NCBI GenBank assembly: GCA_963970005.1
Contig: CAXAMN010021607.1
Location: 779,495 to 843,494 of the forward strand
DNA length: 64,000 bases
Reading direction: 5' to 3'
Source of the DNA: Durusdinium trenchii
Lineage: Eukaryota > Sar > Dinophyceae > Suessiales > Symbiodiniaceae
Shown here: in pieces, positions 1 through 12,728 of the stretch
Position numbering within the stretch: the stretch's first letter is position 1
How the letters are laid out: each line of letters starts with the position of its first letter
Program-made: the position numbers and the translations under genes
Notes under the pieces: model-generated
What the model saw: the letters and a program-made list of their open reading frames with translations, nothing else
The model's database searches: none
Told to the model about the DNA's origin: nothing

Positions 1-3000
1 ATCATATATATATATAACTATATATACACATACAGTACATATCCCTGACCATCAGAATATGTAGGAATAGCATGGAATAAACCCGAGAAAACCGTGGTGA
101 TCTGCCGTGCCTGGCCTGCTCCGCTGCCCTGCAATGCACAAATCTGCAGTATTGATTGGGATAGCTTAGTATTTCGGGGCTCTTTGCCTTCAACATCCTT
201 AAACCAATTCACTCTTCCTCCCACAAAGGAGGCAGCGGTATTAGCTGGTGCCGCATGGGTCCAAGAAGGCGGGACTCAAAAAGCCTCACAGCTCTTGCTG
301 TCCAGCGGCTGCTTTTGCTTCTCTTGGTCGATCTCTTGCGCAATCCTGAAGTGGCTCAAACTGGCGAGCTCGAACAAGGATTCATTTTCCCTAGTAGCTT
401 CTTGTTACTAGTAGCGATGGCCTCCAACCTAATAGCGATGGCCTCCAAACTAATAATTAGTGATGGCCTCCAACCTAATAGCTTCTTGCTACTATCAACT
501 ATATATAGATAATCTAGATATATGTGTTGGGTGTTGGGCAGTATCAAATTTGCCGTGATGATCCATTCTTGGCCACCCCACTGCTGACGGCGCTGCTGCA
601 TCTGCTGCTGCAACAGGCTGTGCTGCTGGCTCAGTTGCTGCATCCTGGTCCAAATGCTATTGCAATAGTTGGTCTCCAGGAAGCTAATGTGTGATCACAT
701 CAACAGTCTTCTGAGCAAACAAAAACATAGCACATATGTATTATGACGTACAATATTGTATAATATGTGCAATGTGTATGGTATCATTATCACATAACCT
801 GGATGTACAATAGGAACAACTTAGAAGGGTTCCTTGCTCAGCGTTGGTATTTACTGCTTCCCTGATCTCAAAGGTCTGGAGCCCCTACAGCGATAGTTTT
901 CAAGCAGCCCAGCCACCAACGCATTTATGCTCAAGCCTTGAAGGATTTTTAGGCGGCAGGAGTCGGCATGAGTCTTTTGCCATGGCAAACAGAAAAGCTT
1001 TTGTTCCAGGCATTCCCTTATCTTTACAACACAAATTGTGCTGTACTCTCAGGCTGCCAGGCTGTGCTTGAATCTGCGGCAGCATAGCCGGAGCCACCTG
1101 TGACCTCATCCGGAAAGAGGATTATCCATTCACATGTTGATCAGTACTCCTCATACTCCTCATACTCCTCCTCTTGAGTACACAATGCCAGAATCTTCGG
1201 ACACACTTCATGGCTTGAAACTCCCCTGGGTTGAGAGAGAAACAACGATACATGCCTGATGTGAGGCGGCGATACGCTTGTACGAGACTACAAGCGTATC
1301 CGTTGAACTAATGATTTGTGTGATGACTTCTGACAGTCTTTGTGTGGTTTCTGGGTCCTTCTGTTCTCTTAGGTGCTGCGATCAGCCTGGGCGCAACAGG
1401 GACAGCATCAGCTTTTGCGCGTGGAAGTGTCGAGCTTCTGACGTCTGGACTTGTTGCCGCAGGTGCTGCATTTGCTCGACTAGACGTGCCTGGGCAAAAC
1501 CATGAACAATGTTTCAACTTAAGATGCAGCAGGACTCCATAGTCAAAGTCTTCTTCAAAATGTGTCAGCCGGATTGCCCAAATGTGTCAGCCGGTTTGCC
1601 CTCTGAACATCTTGTGTTGCCGAAACCTCAAGGACGGACAATAAGGCTACATGACACTAGAGCAACAAAAGCGGAACGACTACCTTTAAGGGCCTCATGA
1701 CCCCAGGCGGCCATACATGTTGAGTCCAAACGTTGATGCCACTCCCTGCCCATGTTCATTCATCGCTGGATAGCTAAACCTGACATGCCTTCACAGTACA
1801 CATTTCCCAGCAACACCTTCCTTTCGTGTGCGCACTGGGTGCCCAAGGCCATTTGCTCTTCAGTGCGCGTTTCCAACTCCTGCTGTTCTTGCACCAGTTG
1901 CTGCCTGTAGCTCCGAGACATGTCATGTTACCGTTACCATATGCAAGTCACATGTCAATGTGCCATGTTGGCAACTTGGAACCGTGCGTGACTTGCCTGC
2001 ATGTGAGACAGGGACAGGGGGACTGTTGGCCAAGGGGGGTTGATACAAAGAAAAGGATGTGGAACTGGAAGCAAGTACACAAGCGGCTTCAACAATTCAT
2101 CTTAAGATCTCTTATACTCACGACATGTTTTAAGTACACCGTTCATCGCTTTCTTTACGTGATCACACGTTTTGCTTCCATGGACCATGTGCGCTTGTTG
2201 ACCCCCTTGACCCCTTGGCATGTCTTTTGCAAGTGGAGAAAAGCAAACTCAAAGCAGTGGTGGGCAATATACTGGAATGCACGAACATACCTTTACTATT
2301 TGTTTTGTCTGCTCACACAAGGTTTCAGGATCAATCTCGCCGGATTATAGACTGAATGCAACTTATCCCGAAGCTTTGAACAATGCCAACAACACGTGGA
2401 CAATCTTCAACCAAGCAAGACCTTGTCTCATACCCCTGTCTTTCGAGCGGGTCAACCGAGACCTCACTTTCGCTCCCCTTTCCCCTCACAGGGATCCCGG
2501 ATATTAAGTCCCTTACATACCAAGCTCTTGTTACAGGGTGTTTGACGCTGCTCAGGAGTGCTTATGCTGTTAAGCGAAGAGTACGAGCGCTTGGAAAGGA
2601 ATGTCTACATTCACAAGCCAATGGGAATCAACAAACCAAAGAACCAACCGAACAACCTAAGGAAAATTGTCTTCAACACCTTCAAATGCATTCAACACCT
2701 AAACGGGTTTTCTCAAGTGCACACATGCCCTCACTCAGTTCTTGGCTCTCGTCCTGACCTTATAACATTGTTGCTCAAGGGGCTGGACAAACCTACCACT
2801 TCCATCCTTGCTAAAGAAAAAAAAAGCAGAATGTAAGCGCCTCTTTAAAAGGCTCTTCTTATCGTTCTTCTTTTTCTTTGATATTGTGGCCCCCCAATTC
2901 AAGCCCTGGACGTGCTTTGGGGGAAGCTCGTGTCTCACAATACAACTTGCTCCTCCATCTGGAAGGCTTTAGTCAACTCGAGTTCACAAAGATCGAGTCG

Positions 3001-3315
3001 CGACTGAAAGTCCACTCTAAACAAACAGAGTTCCAAAGTCATTGAATTGTTTTGAGCACCCTAGCCTGCTGGGCTCAACTGTTGTGCTCGCCTGTGCCTC
3101 AGAGCACATGGTCAACAGCTGGGAAGTCGCTGTCGGTTGTATTTATCAGGCCGTTGTTTCGATGCTGTTGCAGCCTCAACCTCTGAGCCTCTGGATCTCT
3201 GGGATGATGCATCCACACAAGTGCACTCACCTACTTTCCTGCACACATGGTACAATAAGTGTATATCCAACATCCCACTAACCTTCGTAAAATCAACAGA
3301 AAGGATGCACATCAC
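1..3315. other. Gene-poor 5' stretch
   Basis: I see no gene I can support here. The window opens in an AT microsatellite. A short tandem repeat lies at 395-495 (listed separately). The longest open frame, 1826-2350 on the plus strand (174 codons), is rich in Cys, His and Leu, has no motif I recognise and shows no splice context, so I treat it as chance. Confidence 0.5.
395..495. repeat. Tandem repeat, 'GATGGCCTCCAACCTAATAGC' family, copy 1
   Basis: Three to four imperfect copies of a roughly 21-24 bp unit containing GATGGCCTCCAACCTAAT, flanked by TAGCTTCTTGCTACTA. The same unit occurs in the opposite orientation near 20.58 kb and in a diverged form near 62.57 kb, so it is a dispersed family and not a purely local expansion. 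Confidence 0.7.
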
Positions 3316-3417
3316 TTGCGTTCCATCTCCAAAAGCTTGGCCGCGAACGTCGGCAGGAAGTGGAGCATCTGAAGGAGTTTGCTGAGAAGGCCTCGGATCT
3401 TGTGACACGTCTGACAT
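3316..3417 (-). CDS. Candidate first exon, unknown protein
   Basis: A 34-codon open frame starts with ATG at 3417 and ends at a possible GT donor (CAA|GTGATG) after 3316. The peptide is hydrophilic and rich in Pro, Ser, Gln and Asp, like a disordered N-terminus. No partner exon was identified downstream on the minus strand and no family is recognised. It could be chance; it is included because start, composition and donor agree. Confidence 0.22.
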
Positions 3418-3680
3418 GACTTTAGCATTGCGTATTCATGCAAAAAGTGGCTTCCACATTCTTGACCTGGCACTTACATTAATCATTATTAGTTTTTCTC
3501 CCGCATGCATGAAACACATCACATATTAACACTATGAAAACATATTGTATAGCCCCCCCTGAGATCAACCCACCCTCTGAGATTCATCTTTGGTGCTCTG
3601 CCAAAAACTTATACTTACATACAATCAGACTTGGGATCTTCACGTCTGAACAGCTGTCAGACTTGGGATGCAAGATTGCG

Positions 3681-3787
3681 ATCCCTGGATTGAAGATTGA
3701 ACATGTGAAAAAACTCTTGGCCATATAGTTTCAATTCAAACCCATGGCCAAGAGTTTTCTCACATCTTCAATCTTCAACCCATGGAT
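3681..3787. repeat. Fold-back (inverted) repeat
   Basis: Two 44-bp arms (3681-3724 and 3744-3787) are inverted copies agreeing at about 39 of 44 positions, separated by a 19-bp spacer. Weaker inverted similarity around 'cttgggatctt/gggatctcaag' extends outward on both sides to roughly 3.6 and 3.87 kb. It could be a fold-back or MITE-like element. No target duplication was identified. Confidence 0.75.
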
Positions 3788-3944
3788 CCAATAGCCTGTG
3801 AAGTCTGGAACTGGGAAGGGTGATGTCACACAATGAATGTGGGATCTCAAGTCTGAACACCGAATGTCAAGTCTGCCTAGACCTAAACAGGGCCAGTGAG
3901 ATGTGACAAAAACCACTATATATACAAAACAATTCATCCCAGAA

Positions 3945-4680
3945 GTTTCTCTCTGGATCTCTGGGAATGATCACTTCTACATTAAGAACCTGTATAAAAG
4001 TTTTCATTTCGGGGCTTCTCTTGGTGGACCAGTATTTGGAACATCAATTACGTTCTAACTGATTTCACAATTAAGTTCCAATTGAAATCTATCTGATTTC
4101 ACTTTAGTTGGCTTCTGATTGACTTCCAAGTGGATTCTACTTGAAATCCAAATCCATATGAACTCAAATTAAGGTCATTCTAACTAAATTTGAATTGAGT
4201 TCTAATTACTACGAATTGCTTTCTTATAAAATCCTGAATGGATCCTAATTGAGTTCTATTGAAATTCTAGTTGAGTGCGAATCAAATTCTAGCTTAGATC
4301 TAATTGACTTCTAATTTCTGAAAGCATGTTAAAACAGCACTAGGGATCACTAGGGTCACCATTTCTGGAAGTGTTCATTCCGAAAGCTTTTCTCTGGATC
4401 TGTGGGAATGGTCACTCCTATAATTATGAAAGAGCTCTATATAAAAGCGTTCTTTTGAAAACATGCTACAAAGCCCTCCGCTTCAACAGCTTTTCTCTGG
4501 ATCTCTGGGAATGATCACTTCTATAGAACAAACACTTGACACAAAAGCGTTCATTTCAAAAAACCTCTCTCTGGATCTGTGGGAGTGGCCACTTCTACAC
4601 AAATAGCATCAAATAGCTTCATATAAAAGCAATCATTTCAAGAGTTTTTCTCTGGATGTCTGGATGTAGGTCAATTCTAG
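3945..4680. repeat. Cluster of 'TCTCTGGATCTNTGGGA...TATAAAAG' repeats around an AT-rich array
   Basis: A block containing TTTCTCTGGATCTSTGGGAATG, then a TCACTTCTA-like segment, then (T)ATAAAAG and a TTCATTTC-like end recurs at about 3950, 4390, 4495, 4570 and 4648. Between the first two copies (4050-4320) lies an AT-rich array of short units such as TTCTAATTGA and AATTGAGTTCTA. The TATAAAAG sits at a constant place in the unit, but nothing shows that it acts as a promoter. Confidence 0.7.
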
Positions 4681-7586
4681 GTTCCAAAACATTGAAAGTC
4701 AGCTACTACATCCTAAACCCTATCCGTCCCTGTGTTTTCGCCTTCCTCTGTTGGATCCCTATGACAACTGGCAACTTTTCCTTTTCAGCATCTACACTTG
4801 GTCACTTCATTCCCGGTGCATTTTTTCTAGAGCAGTCTCCTTGCATCCAATGCAAATTTGCTTCCATATGCAAATGCCCTTGTGTTTGCTGGCAACATCT
4901 GCCTGTTAATTCCGTGCAATGAGTTTGATCATGAATGTGTTTGGAAGAGCATCAAAGGTGGATCTCAGGGGGAGCTAGCATATACGTATGCATGTGTATA
5001 TATATATATAGATGTATGAGGGACGGTCACAACTCCTTACATATTCTTCTTCAAAAAAAACGGATGACATCGGTACTTATCGTTTTACAGTGTTTTGAGT
5101 TCGCCACATACTTATTATGACCATATACATCACTGGGGTTGTCGGTTTTGACGACCTTATCCTTTTGCAGAGTTTTGTGAACAAACCTACCCCTCTTTAG
5201 TAAAGTGGTTTTCGCATGTTTTGACAGTAGCTATCATAGTATGAGGTCTTCCAAGTTCTTCCCTGAGGTTAGCACTATCCAGCAACCTGACAGCTGGCAA
5301 ATTACCACTGTTTATACAATCTGTCCAAACTGTCCCGCGCAACAGAAGTGAACATGCTGAGAGCCGACGGTGGAACCACACGTGGTGCAACCTTGGATGG
5401 AATCTTCTTTGATTATTCGACTTGCTGCGAACTTCGAGTTCTTCCTTTTTCAATACCATAACCCCTTTTCAATGACGTTCTAGTACTTCAAGCTAAACCA
5501 CTACCCAACGCAGCTGTTGGCATCACACATCAAAACAAAAAAAATCAAACAAATCAATTACATTAATTGGATATCTCTTAAGAGAAAATGATCAGGAAGA
5601 GAACCCTAACAAGTTTACACCCTCAAAGGTGCTCTGATTTCACGCCACCAGTTTATAGCTTCTCGTTGCGGTTCGTTCAAAGAAAACAATTAAGATCCAC
5701 ACAAGCAACTATGCGGCAAACTCTCATTTTATCAGAGGGATTCCGAAAAGGACTACGTTTGGGACTTGATCCAAACAAGACCCAATTGACCCAATTTCCA
5801 GCTCCCCATTGGCAACGACTTGAAAACATGTCGAGACATTCTGAGATGTGAAAGGGCTCTTGAGTGGACAACATGATTTTAATCCATTGTAATTAGTAGA
5901 GCTCACTAGCAACCTTCGAGCAACGAAACTGTTGCCCCTCCTGAGCTGCCCCAACCACTTGTCCTTTCACAGGTCCTTTCACATTGGGTGCCTCGCAAGG
6001 AGCAAAGTGACTGCAGCTGCGGGTATTAAAACAAAAAAATTGTCTTTTGCAATACCTCGAAATCATGTTATCGTTGTTTACTCTTATCGTTTTCTCAGGT
6101 GTTGGGCTCTTTGCACACAAGAACTGTCAAATTAGCAGGTTTCCATGCATGGTCTTTGGTGGTAAAGACATGGCAGTAGCAAAGATCAAATATAAACAGC
6201 TAAACAAGACTACCGCGCCGCACACTTCTGCCCTTGAAAAGGTCTAATGAAAACAGTCAATTGGGCACTTGCCCACCAGGGGTGGTTTTTGCTACATTTC
6301 CTTATCGTTTTCGTTAGCGTTTTCTGATCGTTCCGGACATCTCTGCAGGTTGCAATTTTCGTGGTTCATGTACTGGCAGCATATGGATCAAAACAGCCCA
6401 GTCAGTGCGGTTGCTGAATGGAAAGTGAGATTTGAAAGCTAGGTTCTCACCTCTTCCTTCAGCAGGGGGGAGTGTAGGAGGAGGATAGTCAACTCTTCCA
6501 GTAACATTACCTATCTATTGTTAATGGGACAGGTTGAAACCCATGAGATGTGCCGGTATAATCATTGTTATCGTGTTTTAAACTCTTATCGTTTTCTGGG
6601 GCAGGAATGCATTAGTAGTGTTAAGGTGCATGCCAATACTAAACTGCTGAGCGCGGGGTTATTTCAATCTCTCAGCTGAGGTCAGGATTCCCACAAACAC
6701 CAGCCGCCCCAGGCTAGCTACTTTCAGCTTCTGTTCTGCCAGGTCGATTGAGAAAGTGCGGTTCATTGTGAACAACAAGTCGGTTGTGAACAACTGTTGA
6801 TGCCCCGCAACTAATGTAATGGTAATGATATGTAATGATAATGCTCCTTCCGGAACAAGGTTGGCACCGACAAATCCGAAAAGCGACAACACACATTCAA
6901 CATCATGCAGCATACGCTTGACTCATTGACTATTCTATATTACATATATTATATACTATTCTATTCAAGGCTTTCAACGTCCTTCAACTTCCATGACTTC
7001 AGGAACACAACTGCAAAAGCTGGTTTTGGTCCAAATTAGGAAGAAGTGCAAATTCTGGCCTAGCTACATGATGTACAGGGTACTGTAATTAGTGGTCCCT
7101 GGCAAAGGTTGATGTATTTGAAGGCAGTTTGATCGCATACGCGTCGTACGAGCATGGAGAAGCCTCGTTTCTAGTGCATCCTCTGGGTCATCAGCTATAC
7201 AACGTTTGGATTCAGTACGTATTGTCGGTGGTGGAGATGACCTCAAACATTATATAAACACCACGCAACATCAGATTAAATCGAGCCTGCATACCGTTGG
7301 TGATACCCTTGCCTCGATTGTTGGCATGGCGAACGCAGTCCGAGCGCCAAGAGTGGGGATGAAAATCTCACCACTCATTATCAAAGCAACTTCCAAGGTC
7401 ACCAAGGAATTTTTGGAGCATAGGTGAGGATCATGGTTGATCATGATGCGCCAATGAACCAAATTCAACCGATGGTGGCGCGTCCATAAGGTTCATGAAT
7501 GTCAACTGGCCTCTATATATATATATATGCAATGTATACCGTAAATGCAATAGCTTGGAGCTTATCAATGCAATATCTCTCATCCA
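4681..7586. other. No gene recognised
   Basis: Open frames here are below 95 codons and mutually overlapping. The minus-strand frames near 5187-5330 and 6659-6913 have protein-like composition but no splice context or family I can name. Sequence is AT-rich with scattered short TA runs. Confidence 0.5.
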
Positions 7587-8082
7587 TTAAACAGGTTCTG
7601 GTTTGTAGAGTTCTACAAAGTAAAGACCTGCTAAGCCCATACACTCAGTGCCCTGGCCAGAGACTTCCCCTGGCCTTGGAACGAAGAAGCAGGTAACATC
7701 TATACGAAACGTTTCGTTCGAAGGGTGTGGACCACTCAGGTCCAGGATCACTGCAAGTGTACTGTAGCAGGGTTTTGTAAAGCAGGTGAGCGCAAGTTCT
7801 TCGGCTTGAAGTTTCCTGACTGATAGGCTTGCGGTCTCGTTGGATGAATAGTTGGCGCACAACATTTATATACAGTATATAAAACTGGAGCTTCAAGAAT
7901 CTAGCTTGGAGGTTCTCCTGGCCATTAGCCGAAACACCCAAATTGGGCCTGGCCCGAATAGAAGTTCCATTCTTTTCAGACACCAGGATTGATCGAATGC
8001 GGCGAGATAAAAATACAACAGTGGCCTTTGAGCTGTAGGAAGAGCTTGTCAGCTGGAGGGAAAAATCATTTAGTATCAACAT
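7587..8082 (-). CDS. Probable two-exon gene, unknown protein
   Basis: Exon 1 runs from an ATG at 8082 to 7916; exon 2 from 7815 to the TAA at 7587-7589. Joining CAG GA|GAACC (GA donor) to GTCAG|GAAACTT (AG|G acceptor) keeps one frame through both, giving about 131 residues. Exon 1 has a Ser-rich, beta-strand-like start (SKATVVFLSRRIRSILV). Exon 2 ends in a hydrophobic, Pro-containing tail (GLAGLYFVELYKPEPV). The ATG directly follows an AG, so the first exon may be internal. A second frame is also open across part of exon 2, which lowers certainty. No family recognised. Confidence 0.4.
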
Positions 8083-9650
8083 CTTAGACGAGGATGTTTT
8101 GTTGCCTTTGTCCAGTATCATGCATGACAGTATAATGATTAATGCAAAATGCCATTGTTAAACTGCGTGCACAATTGCAATGGCAGAATTGCTCTAGTGG
8201 CCTATATTGGTGTTTTTGATTTTGGATCCTGGTTGCAAACTGGCTTATACTCTGGCTTGTATAGACTTGTCTTTCATCTATGAAACATGCTTGGTGCGTA
8301 TTTCCATGGTTCTGCAAAACTGAGAACCATGCCCTTGTTCCCATGAGCGCTTTGGCTGCCTCAAAGGAATATGATTTCGGGACTCTCAAACGCTCCTTTG
8401 AAAAGACTTCATATCCCGCGGACCTATGCTTACAGCGGGTGCATCGGAAAGACCATGTCACACTGGTTTTCAACATATATGTTTCGGAGAATCAGGAACT
8501 TCCCGTGCCTGTATTGGTGCATCCCTATGCTTGGACATCAATGCAAATCGGTTTGTGGCGGAACGGACGTGCACAAGTTGATGAGCTCTGCAATTTCCTT
8601 GTATAGTATACAATAGTATACAAACGTATACAGTATACAGTCTACATTTGCATGTGTAAACCCATGAATGCAACAGAATCTTCGGCAATTATTGTGAGCA
8701 TCCCTTGGGGCATCCTACTGTGCAAATTTGCAGGAAACATCTCAAGGAACCAGGTGGTAGTGACGGCATGCAGGAAATACCTTTGTAACTCCTTACACAG
8801 CACTCCACGACATAGACATACACAGGAACAAACTGCAAACATTGCAAACATGACCCGCAACCTGCAAGTGAAACTTATTTGCAACAATTTGTCGATCATT
8901 TCTAGCCAATGCATGCCAACGCTTAAACGTGCACACTAATATATATAAGGTTCGATGCTCAGGGCCCAGGATCCTCCTCAGGCTCCAACCAGGGCTGGAC
9001 ACCAGCCTGACGCAGTAACATCGGATACCCACCCGAAACAGGGATACGATTTCGACGATTTCGTGGACCTTCTATTTGAAGAAATCTCAGTATCAATGGA
9101 GAGACAAATTAGAGCACAATGTGCAATGTATGAATCTATGAGAGTTCTTTGTTCTAAGTTCTAGACGATTCTGCATGCGAACATGTTGCACCGCGAACTT
9201 ACATGTGCTAGTCCCAAGGACATGGAAAATTTAAAGCAACACTCTTTTGGTTCGGTCTCGGTATCCTAAGGCAACGGCCGGCGCATTCGGCGGGGTGCCT
9301 TCAAGATGAGTGTGCATGAGGCTTTTCAGGCATTGTAGAAACAACAACTCGTCTAGGTCGGTTCCTTTGATCTCTGAGGGGTAAAGTATGGGATACTTGT
9401 CCAATGTGATCCCACAGGTTGGTCTACAAGCAAAAACGTTGCTTGATGTTAACATTGGCCGTTCAATGTTTCTCTCAAATGAATCTCACTACAATTTCGT
9501 GCGTTAAAGAATCACAACCACGTTGCGCTTTCGTGTCAGGGACAAAGCATTGAACTCATCCGCAGTGCTTGAAGTTGAGGCTTGACTACTTTAAGCCTCC
9601 AACATACGCTCTGTATAAGCAACCTCGTTTGAAATTTGTTGAAGCCTGCT
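8083..9650. other. No gene assigned; a few exon-like frames
   Basis: The plus-strand frame 8280-8606 (108 codons) and the plus-strand frame 8955-9164 (69 codons, with an acidic YDFDDFVDLLFEE stretch) look protein-like. Neither has a recognisable domain or convincing splice partners, and every better-supported gene in the window is on the other strand. I leave them unassigned. Confidence 0.4.
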
Positions 9651-9698
9651 AAACATGCTGTACTTGTAAGCTGTGATCTACCTTGAAACTTGTTCACA
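9651..9698 (-). repeat. 48-bp direct repeat, left copy (3' side of element A)
   Basis: Matches 13765-13812 at 46 of 48 positions and similarity stops abruptly on both sides. On the coding strand it begins TGTGAACAAG. It may be a much reduced LTR or the conserved end of one. LTRs of copia elements are usually longer. Confidence 0.6.
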
Positions 9699-10596
9699 CT
9701 CCTTCTCGGTAGTGTGAGTGCTCGAATTGCTATTTTAACTCACTCTGCCACCATAGCCCACTCTACTTCCACAATGTTCCTTTCGACTTTGTCCTCTCCT
9801 CTAAGGAACGGGGTTCCTCGAAATCTCTGGTGCGGTACTTTCTGATTGTCTCTCTTTACTTCTGCAAGTTCTAGCAACTATATTCACATCGATTCCTCTA
9901 GCAGCCAACCGTTTCTGCTAGGACCTCTTGTCCTCTTCCTAGTAGTCTCCAATGTCTTTCTCTCAGTTGCTCAATTTTCATTTCAGGTTGACCGCGCATC
10001 TGTATCGCTTGCTCTCTCTCTCTCTCTCTCATATTCAACTTCGTTCACCTGTTCTCTATGTCCTGGTCTGAATCTTCTTGTCAATGGTCCTTCTGTTGGA
10101 ACTGCTCCTTGAGTGGCTGCAGGCAACGTCACAGAATGTCCACGAAGCTCCTTCTGGCTAAGAAGTTCCCTGCGTTCAGCTCACTCAGTAAATCATAACT
10201 GATTATGGTGCGAGTATCTGGCTCCTGTTGTTCTACCATTGAGAATCAATCCACAATGAATTCTCCTGGAATAGTTCACCAGGTTGTCTGTCCTGCGTCC
10301 ATCTTCATCATTCTCTCTGATCATACCCTCAAAGCTCCACCATTCTGAACTCTGTTTCATCCGCTCTGTCTCTAAGAGTTTCCATCAACAATAAATAGTG
10401 TTCTTCAAAAGGCTTGTAAAGTCTCCACATTGCAAAGTCATTGCTGCAAAACCAATGCTACTGACCATGATGATTGTAATCTTCCAATTTCTATTGGAGT
10501 CTTCCACTTCCAATCTGCATTGGCTGAATTCCTTTTCTCTAATGAATGCTTCTGTAACCATTGGCTGCAAGCCCTCGAACGTCACAATTCTGACAA

Positions 10597-10970
10597 TCAT
10601 GTTGCCAATCTTGTTGACCTGTCCTGCAAAGCTCTTTTTCTCTTCATGATCTTTTCGTGCTCAACCACTCTTGTTTGCTCTTCACTGCGCCAATGCCCAA
10701 TGAGGTTCATCAAATATCTGATTCTTTGGACTGCAAGTGGTTTGGTAATGATGTCTGCCATGTTGCTGTCTGTTGGCGCTTGCACCATATTGAAATCCTT
10801 TCTGTTCTGAATCCACAGCAACATTCCATCTAAATGTCTCACTTTCCCAACTCCTCTTTTCAACACAACTTAGCGCGCGCTTGAAGAATCAGTGAAGATG
10901 TTATGGCCAACCTTTATCTCAAATTCAAGAACTGAGCGATTCTAAATACAATCTGATGCTGAGGAAACTA
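10597..10970 (-). pseudogene. Element A: RNase H C-terminal remnant
   Basis: Reading on the minus strand, TDSSSAR is followed by an in-frame TAA, then the frame continues with GVGKVRHLDGMLLWIQ and NMADIITKPL, the classic end of copia RNase H (the 'AD..TKPL' motif with its final catalytic Asp). A later frame (10600-10385) contains a hydrophobic stretch that could be a membrane segment. The stop and the absence of upstream reverse transcriptase make it non-functional. Confidence 0.8.
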
Positions 10971-11035
10971 TTGCGCGTAACTTTGCTTCGCGTGAAGATA
11001 GTCTAAGATAGCTGATGGTCTTCTGTGTCCTGCTG

Positions 11036-11911
11036 CTATTGAACAATGGACAACTGTTCAACGCATGGAATCCTCCTGATGTTGGCTTTCTGTGGCTTTT
11101 GTTCCCACTCCAGTCTGGATCTCAGAATGTTTCCAAGCACCAACAGCTTTCTCCTTTCTTCACAATAGTCCATAGTCTTCTTCAAGTCACTCCTGTAGCT
11201 GCTTGCTGAATACCCCAACAGTTGACTGAAATTCATCAACTCTCGCGCAATGAGACGAAAATTGTTCTTGCTTCCTAAGGGTTCTAATGGTACAGCATGA
11301 ATGTATCCAGTCTGGCTGTCAACTGCAACTTGCCAACATACTGAATCCCTTGCTCTAGTGTAGCTAACGTCAAAGATTCCCTCAGGAATACTTCCTCTCT
11401 TCACGCCATTTGTTCTCTCATGGCGATCTGGACGCGCTCGATGTTCAATGCACTCATTACACCCATTGGCATATGGTAGGCTCATCAACCTGCGCCTTGC
11501 TTGGGCGGCTTCGTCTGGCACCTTAGCCACACTTTGTCCTAGTGCTTCTCTCGTCTCTTGAGCTTGCGCTTCACTCACCAAGCTCTTGGCGTTCAAGAGT
11601 TCCATTCTCTTGTTGTGATTGAGGACCTTTGCGTAGACCTTCACCTTAGAGCCGCTACCTGAAATGTCGAGAAATGAACATGCTGCCCTCAATGCTGCTG
11701 AAGAATTTTGAATCAACTCTACTCCATTCACCAAGACTTTGTCTACATCCATTGGGCTCAATTGTAATTCACACTCTAGATCTTCTTCTCTCTTGTCTTC
11801 TACCTCCTTCTCCGGCGGAGTAGGGGTAATCTTTTCGATTGCCTGCTCCACTTCTTTCTTTCTCTCCTCTCTGTTCTCAAGCTTCTTGTATCCTGGTGCA
11901 AAGAATCCCAT
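11036..11911 (-). pseudogene. Element A: integrase N-terminal half
   Basis: A 291-codon frame. After an acidic, Glu/Lys-rich linker it shows PYANGCNECIEHRARPDRH, which resembles the Cys-pair segment at the start of dinoflagellate copia integrases, then the core beginning with VAVDSQTGYIHAVPL (first catalytic Asp) and LLGYSASSYRSD (second Asp region). The third catalytic residue (Glu) is not seen. The sequence then passes almost directly to the RNase H remnant, so the integrase C-terminus and whole reverse transcriptase are deleted. Confidence 0.75.
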
Positions 11912-12387
11912 ATCATACCTTCTGGTGGTGCTGGCTCATAGCTGAAGATTGCGATTGAAGGAAAGACTGCATCGTCATCAAAGATTTGCTCATCAAGTTC
12001 CTCTTTCTTCATCATACTTTCACAAAATTCAGGCATTAGCCATCGACCTCCTCTTTTCACCAAGGTGGTTCTCATCAACTCTGGTGAATCTTCCACTTCC
12101 GGAATGATGTGGGGCGAAGCCCGTGCTCATTGAATCTCTAACCTGCTGCCTTTTCCAAAGCTTCAGGTACTTGCACTTCCAAGCAGCTTTCATCCTCATC
12201 TCGTCGCTGATTTACCTTTGAACTGAAGGTCACATTCTCTTTGAGAAGAACTTCACGTCCATCAATATCACGCGAGGAAATCTCAACACTTTTCGCCCCG
12301 CGGTGGGGATACGGTTCCCTGCGCATCTTGTGGCTTGGTCTTAGCGCTGAACTCCATTTCACCTTCCCCGTGATCTGCCACGCTTAA

Positions 12388-12417
12388 AGGGAATAGAGCT
12401 ACGTCAGCCCCACTGTC
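12388..12417 (-). other. Element A: aspartic protease active-site segment
   Basis: The minus strand encodes DSGADVALFP, the retroviral-type aspartic protease signature with catalytic Asp and DSG intact. It lies between the gag zinc-knuckle region and the integrase, as expected for copia. A TAG codon lies upstream in the same frame, so the protease is not part of an intact polyprotein. Confidence 0.75.
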
Positions 12418-12728
12418 AAAAGATGGCTACCCCTCATTCTCTTCCCCAAGTCTCCTCACCATGGGTTCATCATCTGAGACGTCGATCACCTTGCAATCTT
12501 CCATCTCTGGCTCATCGTCGTCATCATCGTCTCCAATGTAGAAGTGAATCGCTCGAATTCCACGATCTTCTCCCTCATCATCCCTTTCTCGCAAGTCAAA
12601 TCACTGTTCTCAATCCTCCTGACCACTGGTTTGGTCTCTGCTGAACTACTCTGCTGGCCCACATTGGCTCGTTGTTGACCAACTGTATGAGTAGTCACTG
12701 GTGCTCCTCCTGAAGACGAATGGCTGGG

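Noticed and set aside
1826..2350. 174-codon plus-strand frame
   Set aside because: Unusual composition, no domain, overlapping alternative frames and no splice signals; length alone is not enough.
8280..8606. 108-codon plus-strand frame that looks protein-like
   Set aside because: No recognised family and opposite strand to all supported genes; possible but not supportable without transcripts.
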